Shown here piece by piece: positions 9,103 through 16,279 of a DNA stretch of 64,000 nt; positions within the stretch are counted from its first letter, which is position 1; every line of letters begins with the position of its first letter. Source of the DNA: Mitsuokella jalaludinii DSM 13811 (lineage in GTDB: Bacteria; Bacillota; Negativicutes; Selenomonadales; Selenomonadaceae); NCBI RefSeq assembly GCF_000702905.1, contig NZ_JNKR01000010.1, positions 1 through 64,000 of the forward strand. The letters run 5' to 3'. Below the pieces are notes generated by a model, which saw nothing but the letters and a program-made list of their open reading frames with translations, did not search any database and had not been told where the DNA came from. The translations under genes and the position numbers were made by a program.

Positions 9103-9116
9103 TGAAAACGGTCTCA
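9103..9116 (+). promoter_or_regulatory. cre-like / LacI-family operator in the sucrose PTS leader
   Basis: TGAAAACGGTCTCA, close to the CcpA cre consensus (TGWAANCGNTNWCA), lies just downstream of the -10 where binding would block transcription. The same core (GAAAACG-TCTC) recurs in the palindrome at 13098-13117. The identity of the binding protein is inference. Confidence 0.45.
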
Positions 9117-9168
9117 TAAAGAGGAATCGAATCGAAATGAGAGGAAAAGAGAAAAGGGGGAAATCTTC

Positions 9169-11046
9169 ATGAAAGAGATTCGCTTGAACAGTCCGCTCAA
9201 GGGACAGCTCATCGAATTGAAAGATGTCAAGGACCCGGCTTTTGCCAGCGGCGCTATGGGTAAGGGCGCTGCCGTCAAAGATCCGGAGGGCAAGGTCTAC
9301 TCGCCAGTCGACGGCACCGTCACCGTGCTCTTCGGCACGAAGCATGCCATCGGCATCCATTCAGAGGATGGTGCAGATATCCTGATTCACGTCGGCATCG
9401 ACACGGTCAACCTCGGCGGCAAGTACTTCGACGCCAAGATTGAGCAGGGCGATGCCGTCAAGAAGGGCCAGCTCCTGCTCGAGTTCGACCCGGAGGGCAT
9501 CAAGTCGGCTGGCTACGACACGACGACGCCGGTTCTCGTGACGAATGCCTTCGACTACGACAAGATCACCGTGGCGCTCGGCGACAAGGAAATCACGACG
9601 GTCACGGCGGAGCCGGCTGAAGAGGAAGCCCCCGCTGCAGAGGCTCCTGCAGAGCCGGAAGAGGACTACAGCGACCTTCCGAAGGAAGAGCGCGTCGCCA
9701 AGCTCATCTGGAAGTACGTTGGCGGCCGCGACAACGTCCGCAGCGCAGAGCACTGCGCGACGCGCCTGCGCCTGATCATCAACGACAAGTCGAAGCTCAA
9801 TGAGAAGGCCATCGAGAATATCGACGGCGTCAAGGGCCAGTTCTTCGCCGCGGCCCAGTACCAGATCATTCTCGGCACGGGCTTCGTCGACAAGGTATTC
9901 GACGCCTTTGTTGCCGGCACGGGCCTCGCCGGTGCCAGCAACAACAAGGCTGAGGCATACGCACAGATGTCGATGGCCCAGAAGATTTCCCGCACGCTCG
10001 GCGACGTCTTCGTGCCGATCATCCCGGTCCTCGTCGCGACAGGTCTTTTCATGGGCCTGCGCGGTGCCAGCCTGAGCCTTGGCGTCCAGTTCAGCGACAA
10101 TGTCCTGCGCATGAGCCAGATCCTCACGGATACGGCCTTCGCCTTCCTGCCGGCGCTCGTCTGCTGGTCCACGACGAAGCGCTTCGGCGGCACGCCGGTC
10201 ATCGGCATCGTCCTCGGCCTCATGCTCGTCGCACCGCAGCTGCCGAACGCCTACGCGATCGCAGCCGGTGAGGCACAGCCAATCATGATGGACATCTTCG
10301 GCCTCAGCGTGCCGGTCGTCGGCTACCAGGGCTCCGTCCTGCCGGCCCTCGTCCTTGGCATCTTCGCCGCGAAGCTCCAGAAATGGCTCAAGACCTTCAT
10401 CCCGGATGTCATCGACCTCATCGTCACGCCGTTCCTGACGCTCTTCATCTCCATGATTCTCGGCCTCCTCATCGTCGGCCCGATCATGCACTGGATTGAG
10501 CTCGCCGTCTTTGGTGCCATCCAGACGTTCCTCGCTCTGCCGTACGGCATCGGCGGCTTCATCGTCGGCGGCGTCCATCAGGTCATCGTCGTCTTCGGTG
10601 TCCACCACGTCTTCAATGCCCTTGAGGTCCAGCTCCTCGCCACGACGGGCGTCGATCCGTTCAACGCCATCATCACGGGCGCCATCATCGCACAGGGCGG
10701 TGCCGCTGCCGCTGTCGCAGCCCGCACAAAGAACAAGAAGAAGCGCGCTCTCTACGTTTCCTCGATCGTGCCGGCCTTCCTCGGCATCACGGAGCCGGTC
10801 ATCTTCGGTATCAACTTGCGCCTCATGAAGCCGTTCCTCTACGCGCTCGTCGGCGGCGCCTGCGCAGGCGGCATTGCCGGCTTCCTGCACCTTGCCGGCA
10901 CGGGCATGGGCATCACGGTGCTGCCGGGTACGCTCCTGTACCTCGACCACCTGCCGCAGTACATCCTCGTCAATGTCGTTGGTTTCGCCGTAGCGTTTGC
11001 TCTGACGTTCACGCTGTTTAACCCGGAAAAAGAGGACGAAGCGTAA
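9169..11046 (+). CDS. PTS sugar permease EIIABC, probably sucrose-specific
   Basis: 625 residues carrying all three PTS parts in the order EIIA-EIIB-EIIC. The N-terminal Glc-type EIIA (1-145) has H59 (KHAIG) and phospho-acceptor H74 (LIHVGIDTV). After an Ala/Glu/Pro-rich linker (about 145-170) comes EIIB with active Cys196 (EHCATRLRL), then a membrane EIIC (about 265-620). It takes up and phosphorylates a sugar using HPr-P. The next gene is a GH32 sucrose-6-phosphate hydrolase, which points to sucrose as substrate. Most relatives of this family have the order EIIBCA, so an N-terminal EIIA is less common. AAAAGGGGG at 9152-9160 gives ATG 9169. Regulation is probably through the cre-like site at 9103. 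Confidence 0.88.
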   Translation: MKEIRLNSPLKGQLIELKDVKDPAFASGAMGKGAAVKDPEGKVYSPVDGTVTVLFGTKHAIGIHSEDGADILIHVGIDTVNLGGKYFDAKIEQGDAVKKGQLLLEFDPEGIKSAGYDTTTPVLVTNAFDYDKITVALGDKEITTVTAEPAEEEAPAAEAPAEPEEDYSDLPKEERVAKLIWKYVGGRDNVRSAEHCATRLRLIINDKSKLNEKAIENIDGVKGQFFAAAQYQIILGTGFVDKVFDAFVAGTGLAGASNNKAEAYAQMSMAQKISRTLGDVFVPIIPVLVATGLFMGLRGASLSLGVQFSDNVLRMSQILTDTAFAFLPALVCWSTTKRFGGTPVIGIVLGLMLVAPQLPNAYAIAAGEAQPIMMDIFGLSVPVVGYQGSVLPALVLGIFAAKLQKWLKTFIPDVIDLIVTPFLTLFISMILGLLIVGPIMHWIELAVFGAIQTFLALPYGIGGFIVGGVHQVIVVFGVHHVFNALEVQLLATTGVDPFNAIITGAIIAQGGAAAAVAARTKNKKKRALYVSSIVPAFLGITEPVIFGINLRLMKPFLYALVGGACAGGIAGFLHLAGTGMGITVLPGTLLYLDHLPQYILVNVVGFAVAFALTFTLFNPEKEDEA

Positions 11047-11056
11047 GAACTCTATG

Positions 11057-11082
11057 AGGGCTGCCGTTACGGCAGCCCTTTT
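11057..11082 (+). terminator. Weak intra-operon terminator/attenuator between PTS gene and sacA
   Basis: GGGCTGCC and GGCAGCCC pair around GTTAC, followed by TTTT. It lies inside the PTS-sacA operon, with only 30 bp to the sacA start, so it may lower sacA expression relative to the permease or protect the upstream mRNA. Confidence 0.6.
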
Positions 11083-11108
11083 CTTGTTTGTATAGAAGGG
11101 AGATCCTT

Positions 11109-12560
11109 ATGGAAAAGTTTGATAAGAAGGCCATCGATGCCAAGGTGGCGGCCGGCTTCCCCCTGACGGACCGCTGGCACAACCGCTTCCATCTCGAGAT
11201 GCCGTTCGGCCTCATCAACGACCCGAATGGCATGACGTTCGCGAACGGCGAGTACCACATCTTCTACCAGTGGAACCCTCTGGGCTGCGAGCACAAGAAC
11301 AAGTGCTGGGCACACGTGAAGACGCGCGACTTCGTCCACTACTCGCTGCCGGAACTCTCGCTCTGGCCGAGCGACGAGCACGACAAGGACGGCTGCTATT
11401 CGGGCTGCGGCTTCACGGAGAAGGGCGAGGTCCGCGTCTTCTACACCTGCAACGCCAAGAATGACGGCGTGCGCACGCCGGCACAGCGCCTCGGTACCCT
11501 GCAGGCGGACGGCCATGTCGAGAAGGACGAGATCGTCGTGCCGGACAGTCCCGAGGGCATCACGGGCCACTTCCGCGACCCGTACCTCTTCCACCGCCAC
11601 GGCAAGTGCTACTTCGTCATCGGCGCGCAGGCGGACGAGGAGAAGCCGCGCGGCACGGTCCTCATCTACAAGGAGACGAAGGACGGCTGGCAGAACCTCG
11701 GCGAGCTCAAGACACGCCTCCAGGACTTCGGCTACATGTGGGAGTGCCCGAACATGCTGCACTTCGGCAGCTACGACGCGCTGATCTTCTGCCCGCAGGG
11801 CCTCGAGGCGCGCGAATTCGACCGCCAGAACATCTATCAGGCCGGCTACATCGCGGGTCATCTGTCCCTCGACAGCATGGACATGATGCAGCACACGAAG
11901 TTCCAGGAGCTCGACCACGGCTTCGACTTCTATGCGCCGCAGGTTCTCCAGCACGAAGGCCGCCACATCATGATCGGCTGGATGGGCATGCCGGACAAGG
12001 ACGCAGAGTACCCGACGCGCGAGAAGGGCTGGATGTACAGCCTGACACTGCCGCGCGTGCTGACGCTGCGCCAGGGGCACATCTTCTCGCGCCCGGCTGC
12101 AGAGCTCAAGGCACTGCGCATCGAGAGCACGGCCATCGACATCGATGCCGACATGGAGAGCAGCATTCTCACGCGCCTCTTCGACGGCTCGGAAGTCCTC
12201 TTGGACATCACGCTGGGCAAGGCGCAGAAGGTCACGATGACGCTGGCCTACGGCCTCGAGAAGACAGTCTTCTCGTACGACCGCACGACGCAGGCCATGA
12301 CGATCGACCGCACGGGCATGAAGAACGGCGGCCGCGGCGTGCGCCGCTTCAAGATGTTCGTCGACAAGGTGCTCTCGTTGCAGATGTTCGTCGACCGCGC
12401 CGCCGTCGAGGCCTTCTTCCAGCACGGCGAAGACGTGGCGAGCATGCTCGTCTTCCCCGAGAAGAACATCCGCCCCGAGCTGCGCATCGAGGCCGACGCC
12501 GCACTAGAGACGGTCACGGGCCGCGTCTGGGAGCTCGACGCCTTCCGCTTCAATCCCTGA
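11109..12560 (+). CDS. sacA: Sucrose-6-phosphate hydrolase (GH32 invertase)
   Basis: 483 residues, typical of intracellular GH32 enzymes. It splits PTS-imported sucrose-6-phosphate into glucose-6-phosphate and fructose. The catalytic signature is complete: nucleophile D38 in NDPNG, transition-state D157 in FRDP and acid/base E212 in WECPN. The five-bladed propeller domain takes up about residues 20-340 and the beta-sandwich the rest. There is no signal peptide, which fits cytoplasmic action on a phosphosugar. ATG 11109 is chosen because GAAGGGAG lies 6-13 bp upstream; an in-frame ATG at 11088 has none. The gene follows the PTS permease by 62 bp. No fructokinase or LacI regulator is adjacent. 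Confidence 0.92.
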   Translation: MEKFDKKAIDAKVAAGFPLTDRWHNRFHLEMPFGLINDPNGMTFANGEYHIFYQWNPLGCEHKNKCWAHVKTRDFVHYSLPELSLWPSDEHDKDGCYSGCGFTEKGEVRVFYTCNAKNDGVRTPAQRLGTLQADGHVEKDEIVVPDSPEGITGHFRDPYLFHRHGKCYFVIGAQADEEKPRGTVLIYKETKDGWQNLGELKTRLQDFGYMWECPNMLHFGSYDALIFCPQGLEAREFDRQNIYQAGYIAGHLSLDSMDMMQHTKFQELDHGFDFYAPQVLQHEGRHIMIGWMGMPDKDAEYPTREKGWMYSLTLPRVLTLRQGHIFSRPAAELKALRIESTAIDIDADMESSILTRLFDGSEVLLDITLGKAQKVTMTLAYGLEKTVFSYDRTTQAMTIDRTGMKNGGRGVRRFKMFVDKVLSLQMFVDRAAVEAFFQHGEDVASMLVFPEKNIRPELRIEADAALETVTGRVWELDAFRFNP

Positions 12561-12580
12561 CAGACGTAACTGCATATAGA

Positions 12581-12616
12581 GAAAGCCCCGAAGCAGCGGA
12601 CTGCTTCGGGGCTTTC
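12581..12616. terminator. Bidirectional Rho-independent terminator
   Basis: Sixteen-base arms (12581-12596 and 12601-12616) pair perfectly around CGGA. It separates sacA from the convergent small gene on the minus strand. Confidence 0.9.
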
Positions 12617-12641
12617 TGTCTTGCAAACAGGACTGATAGAA

Positions 12642-12875
12642 TCAGTTATTTACAGCACGTTTTTTTGGTGGGGCCGCCAATGCGACTCGGCGGATACGCT
12701 CAAATGGAATCTCTGCAAATGCATAGCGGATATCCAGATAAGTATCGGAACGTGTGAATGTGATCTTTTTCAATGTGAATTTCGTGGTAGCTTTGATACG
12801 TTCGATATAATACTGTGCGTCTTCCGCGGAGAAGGGACCCTGTTCGATGATAACGCGGATATTGTCGATCATCAT
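12642..12875 (-). CDS. Small protein of unknown function (77 residues)
   Basis: 77 residues starting Met-Met-Ile-Asp-Asn, with mixed alpha/beta character and a basic C-terminus (APPKKRAVNN). I do not recognise the family. It is called as real because GGAGG stands 8 bp before the ATG at 12875, a near-consensus promoter lies upstream (13042-13014), and a bidirectional terminator follows. The central segment, with alternating Lys/Thr and aromatic residues, resembles a small beta-sheet domain. The leader between promoter and start is about 135 nt, long for such a small gene. It could be a small regulator or toxin/antitoxin-type protein, but nothing in the sequence decides. Confidence 0.65.
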   Translation of the reverse strand: MMIDNIRVIIEQGPFSAEDAQYYIERIKATTKFTLKKITFTRSDTYLDIRYAFAEIPFERIRRVALAAPPKKRAVNN

Positions 12876-13013
12876 GGGAAACACCTCCAACAAAACCGAC
12901 GGCATGAAAGCAGGAAACCGGGCGGGCCGACTCCTTCTGCCATGCACAGAAAACTTGCGGACTGTTGTAAGCGATGATAGGGATAGGGGCGTATTCCTTC
13001 ACAACTTACGGCT

Positions 13014-13048
13014 ATTATACTACAGTTTGAATCTGATGTTAAACTGTA
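13014..13048 (-). promoter_or_regulatory. Promoter with overlapping palindromic operator for the 77-residue gene
   Basis: On the minus strand, TTAACA (13042-13037) and TATAAT (13019-13014) are 17 bp apart. The arms TACAGTTT (13021-13028) and AAACTGTA (13041-13048) form a perfect 8-bp inverted repeat spaced by 12 bp, covering the -35 and the spacer, where a bound protein would occlude RNA polymerase. The 12876-13215 gap holds this promoter, the palindrome at 13098 and the rrf2 terminator, and no further gene. Confidence 0.5.
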
Positions 13049-13097
13049 TTTTACGGCTATAGCGGGGAAAATGGTTCATTTTATGGAATTAATACCA

Positions 13098-13117
13098 TAT
13101 AGAGAACGTTTTCTATA
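13098..13117. promoter_or_regulatory. Orphan LacI-type palindrome
   Basis: A 20-bp palindrome, TATAGAGAACGTTTTCTATA, with one mismatched pair and a central AACGTT, the form of LacI/ScrR-family operators. It lies 56 bp upstream of the -35 of the small minus-strand gene; no LacI-family gene is in the window. Confidence 0.4.
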
Positions 13118-13156
13118 AAAATTATTGCGAAATAGGCACATTTTCGCTTGAAAGAA

Positions 13157-13191
13157 GCGGCAGAACCCTGAGATAGTCAAAGTTCTGCCGC
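13157..13191 (-). terminator. Hairpin at the 3' end of the rrf2 gene
   Basis: GCGGCAGAAC and GTTCTGCCGC form a perfect 10-bp stem with a 15-base loop, 25 bp past the rrf2 stop; on the minus strand it is followed by the pyrimidine-rich TTCTTTC. Confidence 0.6.
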
Positions 13192-13215
13192 ATTTTGATG
13201 CTATGATGCTGTCAA

Positions 13216-13662
13216 TCAGATGAAATACATGAGGCTCTCGGTCGATTTCTCTTTGTCGATGGCCGTGAGGATGTCGTCGAGCGAGACAGAGGAGAGCGTC
13301 TTCTGGATGGCTTCGTCGAGCGGAGTGAAGACGCAGGCGGCGAGTGCGCGGTCGAGTTCCGGCATCTTCTCCTGGGCGGCGGGCGCCGTTTCCTCCATCA
13401 GAGAGAGTTCGATGGAGGAGAGGATATCGTACGGCGTGATCTCACGCGGCGCGCGTGAGAGCTGGTAGCCGCCTTGGCTGCCCTTGATGGAATTGACGAG
13501 GCGCGCGCGCTTCAGCAGCGAGAATACCTGCTCGAGGTAGATCTTCGAGATGCCGAGCTTCTCCGAGATACTGACGATCGTGACCGGCGAGCCAGAAGCG
13601 TAATTGCGGGCCAGGTACGTCATGGCCGCAAGCCCGTAGCGGCCTTTAGCAGAAATCTTCAT
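13216..13662 (-). CDS. Rrf2-family repressor, CymR-like (cysteine metabolism)
   Basis: 148 residues with the Rrf2 winged helix at the N-terminus (MKISAKGRYGLAAMTYLA, then a recognition helix around YLEQVFSLL and a KGSQGGYQL wing). Only one cysteine (in LAACVF) is present, so it lacks the three-Cys Fe-S site of IscR/NsrR and fits the cluster-free CymR type, which represses sulfur-assimilation genes together with CysK. Divergent cysK next door supports that. The 23-bp palindrome in its own leader (13684-13706) recurs at cysK and metNIQ. ATG 13662 is chosen because GAGGGA lies 6 bp upstream; an earlier ATG at 13707 would sit inside the operator. CymR identity is inference. Confidence 0.85.
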   Translation of the reverse strand: MKISAKGRYGLAAMTYLARNYASGSPVTIVSISEKLGISKIYLEQVFSLLKRARLVNSIKGSQGGYQLSRAPREITPYDILSSIELSLMEETAPAAQEKMPELDRALAACVFTPLDEAIQKTLSSVSLDDILTAIDKEKSTESLMYFI

Positions 13663-13683
13663 CGATGTTCCCTCATTCCTAAT

Positions 13684-13706
13684 AATCATATTGAAAATAT
13701 ATGTCA
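13684..13706. promoter_or_regulatory. Putative CymR-like operator, site 1 (autoregulation)
   Basis: AATCATAT-N7-ATATGTCA, an imperfect copy of the palindrome AAACATAT-N7-ATATGTTT, located between the rrf2 promoter and its start codon. Confidence 0.6.
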
Positions 13707-13720
13707 TTCTTGTATGCTAT

Positions 13721-13749
13721 ATCATATTAGAAATACAGGAAAAAGTCAA
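13721..13749 (-). promoter_or_regulatory. rrf2 (cymR-like) promoter
   Basis: On the minus strand, TTGACT (13749-13744), a 17-bp spacer, and TATGAT (13726-13721). It is back-to-back with the cysK promoter. Confidence 0.7.
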
Positions 13750-13755
13750 TCCCTA

Positions 13756-13784
13756 TTGACAAGGCGCTGAGGCTGTGCTAATAT
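13756..13784 (+). promoter_or_regulatory. cysK promoter
   Basis: TTGACA (13756-13761), a 17-bp spacer, TAATAT (13779-13784), immediately followed by the operator at 13787. Confidence 0.8.
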
Positions 13785-13786
13785 AT

Positions 13787-13809
13787 AAACATATTAATCA
13801 TATATGTTT
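13787..13809. promoter_or_regulatory. Putative CymR-like operator, site 2 (cysK)
   Basis: AAACATAT-N7-ATATGTTT, perfect 8-bp arms with centre TAATCAT, covering the expected transcription start of cysK. Confidence 0.65.
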
Positions 13810-13853
13810 TAACTCGCACTGAAATACACATGATATAAATGGAGGTATTCACC

Positions 13854-14786
13854 ATGGGTAAAGTCTACAACAGCGTTACGGAACTGATCGGCGGCACGCC
13901 GCTCCTGAAGGCCAACAACTTCATCAAGGCCAATGACATCAAGGCTAACATCTACGTGAAGCTCGAGTACTTCAACCCGGCTGGCTCCGTCAAGGATCGC
14001 ATCGCGAAGGCCATGATCGAGCAGGCCGAGAAAGATGGCAAACTGAAGCCGGGCGCTACGATCATCGAGCCGACCTCCGGCAACACGGGCATCGGCCTCG
14101 CCAGCGTCGCAGCAGCCCGCGGCTACAAAGCCATCCTGACGATGCCGGAGACGATGAGCGTCGAGCGCCGCAATCTGCTCAAGGCATACGGCGCGAAGAT
14201 TGTCCTGACGGACGGCTCGAAGGGCATGAAGGGCGCCATCGCCAAGGCTGAGGAACTCGCCAAGGAGACACCGAACTCCTTCATCCCGGAGCAGTTCGCC
14301 AACCCGGCCAACCCGGCTGCCCATGAGGCGACGACGGGCCCGGAGATCTACAACGATCTCGACGGCAAGGTCGATGCCTTCATCGCTGGCGTCGGCACGG
14401 GCGGCACTCTCTCGGGCGTCGGCCACTACCTCAAGAAGCAGGACAAGGACATCCGCGTCGTCGCTGTAGAGCCGGCCACGAGCCCGGTCCTCTCGAAGGG
14501 CCAGGCAGGTCCGCACAAGATCCAGGGCATCGGCGCAGGCTTTGTGCCGGAGACGCTCGACACGAAGGTCTACGATGAAGTCATCGCCGTGCCGAACGAG
14601 GATGCCTTCAAGTACGGCCGCCAGTTCTCCCATGTCGAGGGCGTGCTCATCGGCATCTCCTCAGGCGCAGCACTCGCTGCTGCCATCGAGCTCGCCAAGC
14701 GTCCGGAGTTCGAGGGCAAGAACATCGTCGCTCTGTTGCCGGATACGGGCGACCGTTACCTCTCGACGGAACTCTTCACCGAGTAA
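13854..14786 (+). CDS. cysK: Cysteine synthase A (O-acetylserine sulfhydrylase)
   Basis: 310 residues, the normal length. It makes cysteine from O-acetylserine and sulfide with PLP. The PLP lysine is K47 in NPAGSVKDR; the phosphate-binding GTGGTLSG loop and the substrate loop SGNTGIG are intact. GGAGG at 13841-13845 and ATG 13854 are well spaced; the in-frame ATG at 13839 precedes the ribosome site and is rejected. It is monocistronic, with its own promoter and terminator. In organisms with CymR, CysK also acts as co-repressor through binding the regulator; the divergent CymR-like gene makes that plausible here. No serine acetyltransferase is adjacent. Confidence 0.95.
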   Translation: MGKVYNSVTELIGGTPLLKANNFIKANDIKANIYVKLEYFNPAGSVKDRIAKAMIEQAEKDGKLKPGATIIEPTSGNTGIGLASVAAARGYKAILTMPETMSVERRNLLKAYGAKIVLTDGSKGMKGAIAKAEELAKETPNSFIPEQFANPANPAAHEATTGPEIYNDLDGKVDAFIAGVGTGGTLSGVGHYLKKQDKDIRVVAVEPATSPVLSKGQAGPHKIQGIGAGFVPETLDTKVYDEVIAVPNEDAFKYGRQFSHVEGVLIGISSGAALAAAIELAKRPEFEGKNIVALLPDTGDRYLSTELFTE

Positions 14787-14817
14787 TAAAGAGACCTCCC
14801 ACATATCACACGTCAGA

Positions 14818-14844
14818 GACAGGGGCCAGCGGCCCCTGTCTTTT
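14818..14844 (+). terminator. Rho-independent terminator after cysK
   Basis: GACAGGGGCC and GGCCCCTGTC pair around AGC, followed by TTTT. Confidence 0.88.
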
Positions 14845-14858
14845 CTTTGCCCAAAATT

Positions 14859-14887
14859 TTGTTGGATACGGGCGGAGATGGTATAAT
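14859..14887 (+). promoter_or_regulatory. Promoter of the trkA-trkH operon
   Basis: TTGTTG (14859-14864), 17-bp spacer, TATAAT (14882-14887). The leader is short (about 35 nt), with no room for a c-di-AMP riboswitch. Confidence 0.6.
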
Positions 14888-14925
14888 GAAAAGTATCATT
14901 TGATTTTGTATAGGAGGCTGCCGTC

Positions 14926-16278
14926 TTGCGTATTGTCGTGGTCGGAGCGGGCAAGCTGGGCTACAGCATCGCCTCGCTCCTCTCAAAAGAACAGTTCGAC
15001 GTGATCGTCATCGATCACGATGAAGGCCAGTTGGAGGCCGTCAAGAACACACTCGATGTACTGACGATCTTCGCCAACGGTGCGAGCCCCATCACGATGA
15101 ATGACCCCGATATCCGCGGGGCTGACATCCTCATCGCGGTGACGGCCAGCGACGAGGTCAACATGGTCGCCTGCATCCTCGCGAAGAAGCATGGCATCCG
15201 CCACACGATTGCGCGCATCCGCGATATGCAGTTCATGAGCGAGGCCAAGGACTACCTCAAGGAGAATTTCGACATCGACCTCATGCTCAACCCGGAGCTC
15301 ATCACTGCCAACGAGATCAACCGCATCCTCATGACACCGGCTGCGCTCGATGTCGAGGACTTCGCACACGGCAAGATCCGGCTGTTCGAGACGAAAGTGC
15401 GTCGCTCGTCGCCGCTAGCGAATATCCCCCTGAAGGACATCGAGTTCCCGAAGGGCGTGCTGGCCGGCATGATCTTCCGCGACCACCGCATGATCATCCC
15501 GCATGGCGACGACTGTCTGCTGCCGCACGACAACGCCTATTTCATCGGCATCCCAGAGGAGATCGAGAAGTTCAGCCAGACCTTCGTGCAGCGCGACGCC
15601 CGCAAGCTGCATCGCGTCATCATCATCGGCGCGGGCCGCGCGGGCCGCGCGCTCGCGCCGATGCTCGAGAAGCAGGGCGTGCGCGTCAAGGTCATCGACA
15701 AGGACCCGGAGCGCTGCCGACTCATGGCGGACAAGCTCGTCGACGGCATCGCCATCTGCGGCGACGGCACGGACATCGACCTCTTGACAGAGGAAGGCGT
15801 GGCGGAGGCGGACGTCGTCGTCTGCCTGACGGAGGATGACAAGCTCAACCTCATGCTGGCGCTGCTCGCGCGCCACATGTCGCACAACAAGACGAAGACG
15901 GTCGTGCGCGTCGCGCGCAACGAGTACGTGGAGCTCATGGAGAAAGTCGGTGTCGACATTGTTCTCTCGGCCCGCCTGCTCTCGGCGAGCGAGGTCCTGG
16001 CCTTCGCGCGCCGCGGCGGCGTCGTCTCGGTATCGCTGCTCGAGGGCGCCAAGGCGGAGGCCGTCGAGGTCATCGTGCAGGAAGGCGCGCCTGTGGCGGG
16101 CAAGCCTCTGATGGAGGCCAAGCTGCCGCGCGCCTGCCTCGTCTGCGCCTATGTGCGCGACGGCGAGGCCGTCATCCCGAACGGCGCGACCGTCCTCCAG
16201 CCGGGCGACCGGACAATCCTCTTCATCCAGACGCAGTTCTCCAAGAAGGTCATGCAGTATTTCAAGGGCAGGGAATGA
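14926..16278 (+). CDS. trkA: Trk potassium uptake regulatory subunit TrkA
   Basis: 450 residues with two tandem RCK units. Each begins with a Rossmann nucleotide motif (VVVGAGKLGYS at residue 3 and IIIGAGRAGRA near residue 230) followed by a TrkA-C domain. TrkA is the cytosolic NAD(H)/ATP-binding ring that gates TrkH. The start is TTG 14926, with AGGAGG at 14912-14917; no in-frame ATG gives the N-terminal beta strand. The stop is one base before the first trkH start, showing tight coupling. Duplicated RCK halves match the E. coli-type TrkA rather than the single-RCK KtrA. Confidence 0.93.
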   Translation: MRIVVVGAGKLGYSIASLLSKEQFDVIVIDHDEGQLEAVKNTLDVLTIFANGASPITMNDPDIRGADILIAVTASDEVNMVACILAKKHGIRHTIARIRDMQFMSEAKDYLKENFDIDLMLNPELITANEINRILMTPAALDVEDFAHGKIRLFETKVRRSSPLANIPLKDIEFPKGVLAGMIFRDHRMIIPHGDDCLLPHDNAYFIGIPEEIEKFSQTFVQRDARKLHRVIIIGAGRAGRALAPMLEKQGVRVKVIDKDPERCRLMADKLVDGIAICGDGTDIDLLTEEGVAEADVVVCLTEDDKLNLMLALLARHMSHNKTKTVVRVARNEYVELMEKVGVDIVLSARLLSASEVLAFARRGGVVSVSLLEGAKAEAVEVIVQEGAPVAGKPLMEAKLPRACLVCAYVRDGEAVIPNGATVLQPGDRTILFIQTQFSKKVMQYFKGRE

Positions 16279-16279
16279 G

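Noticed and set aside
14887-14926. c-di-AMP (ydaO-type) riboswitch before trkA
   Set aside because: The leader is about 35 nt, too short to hold one, and no conserved sequence is seen.
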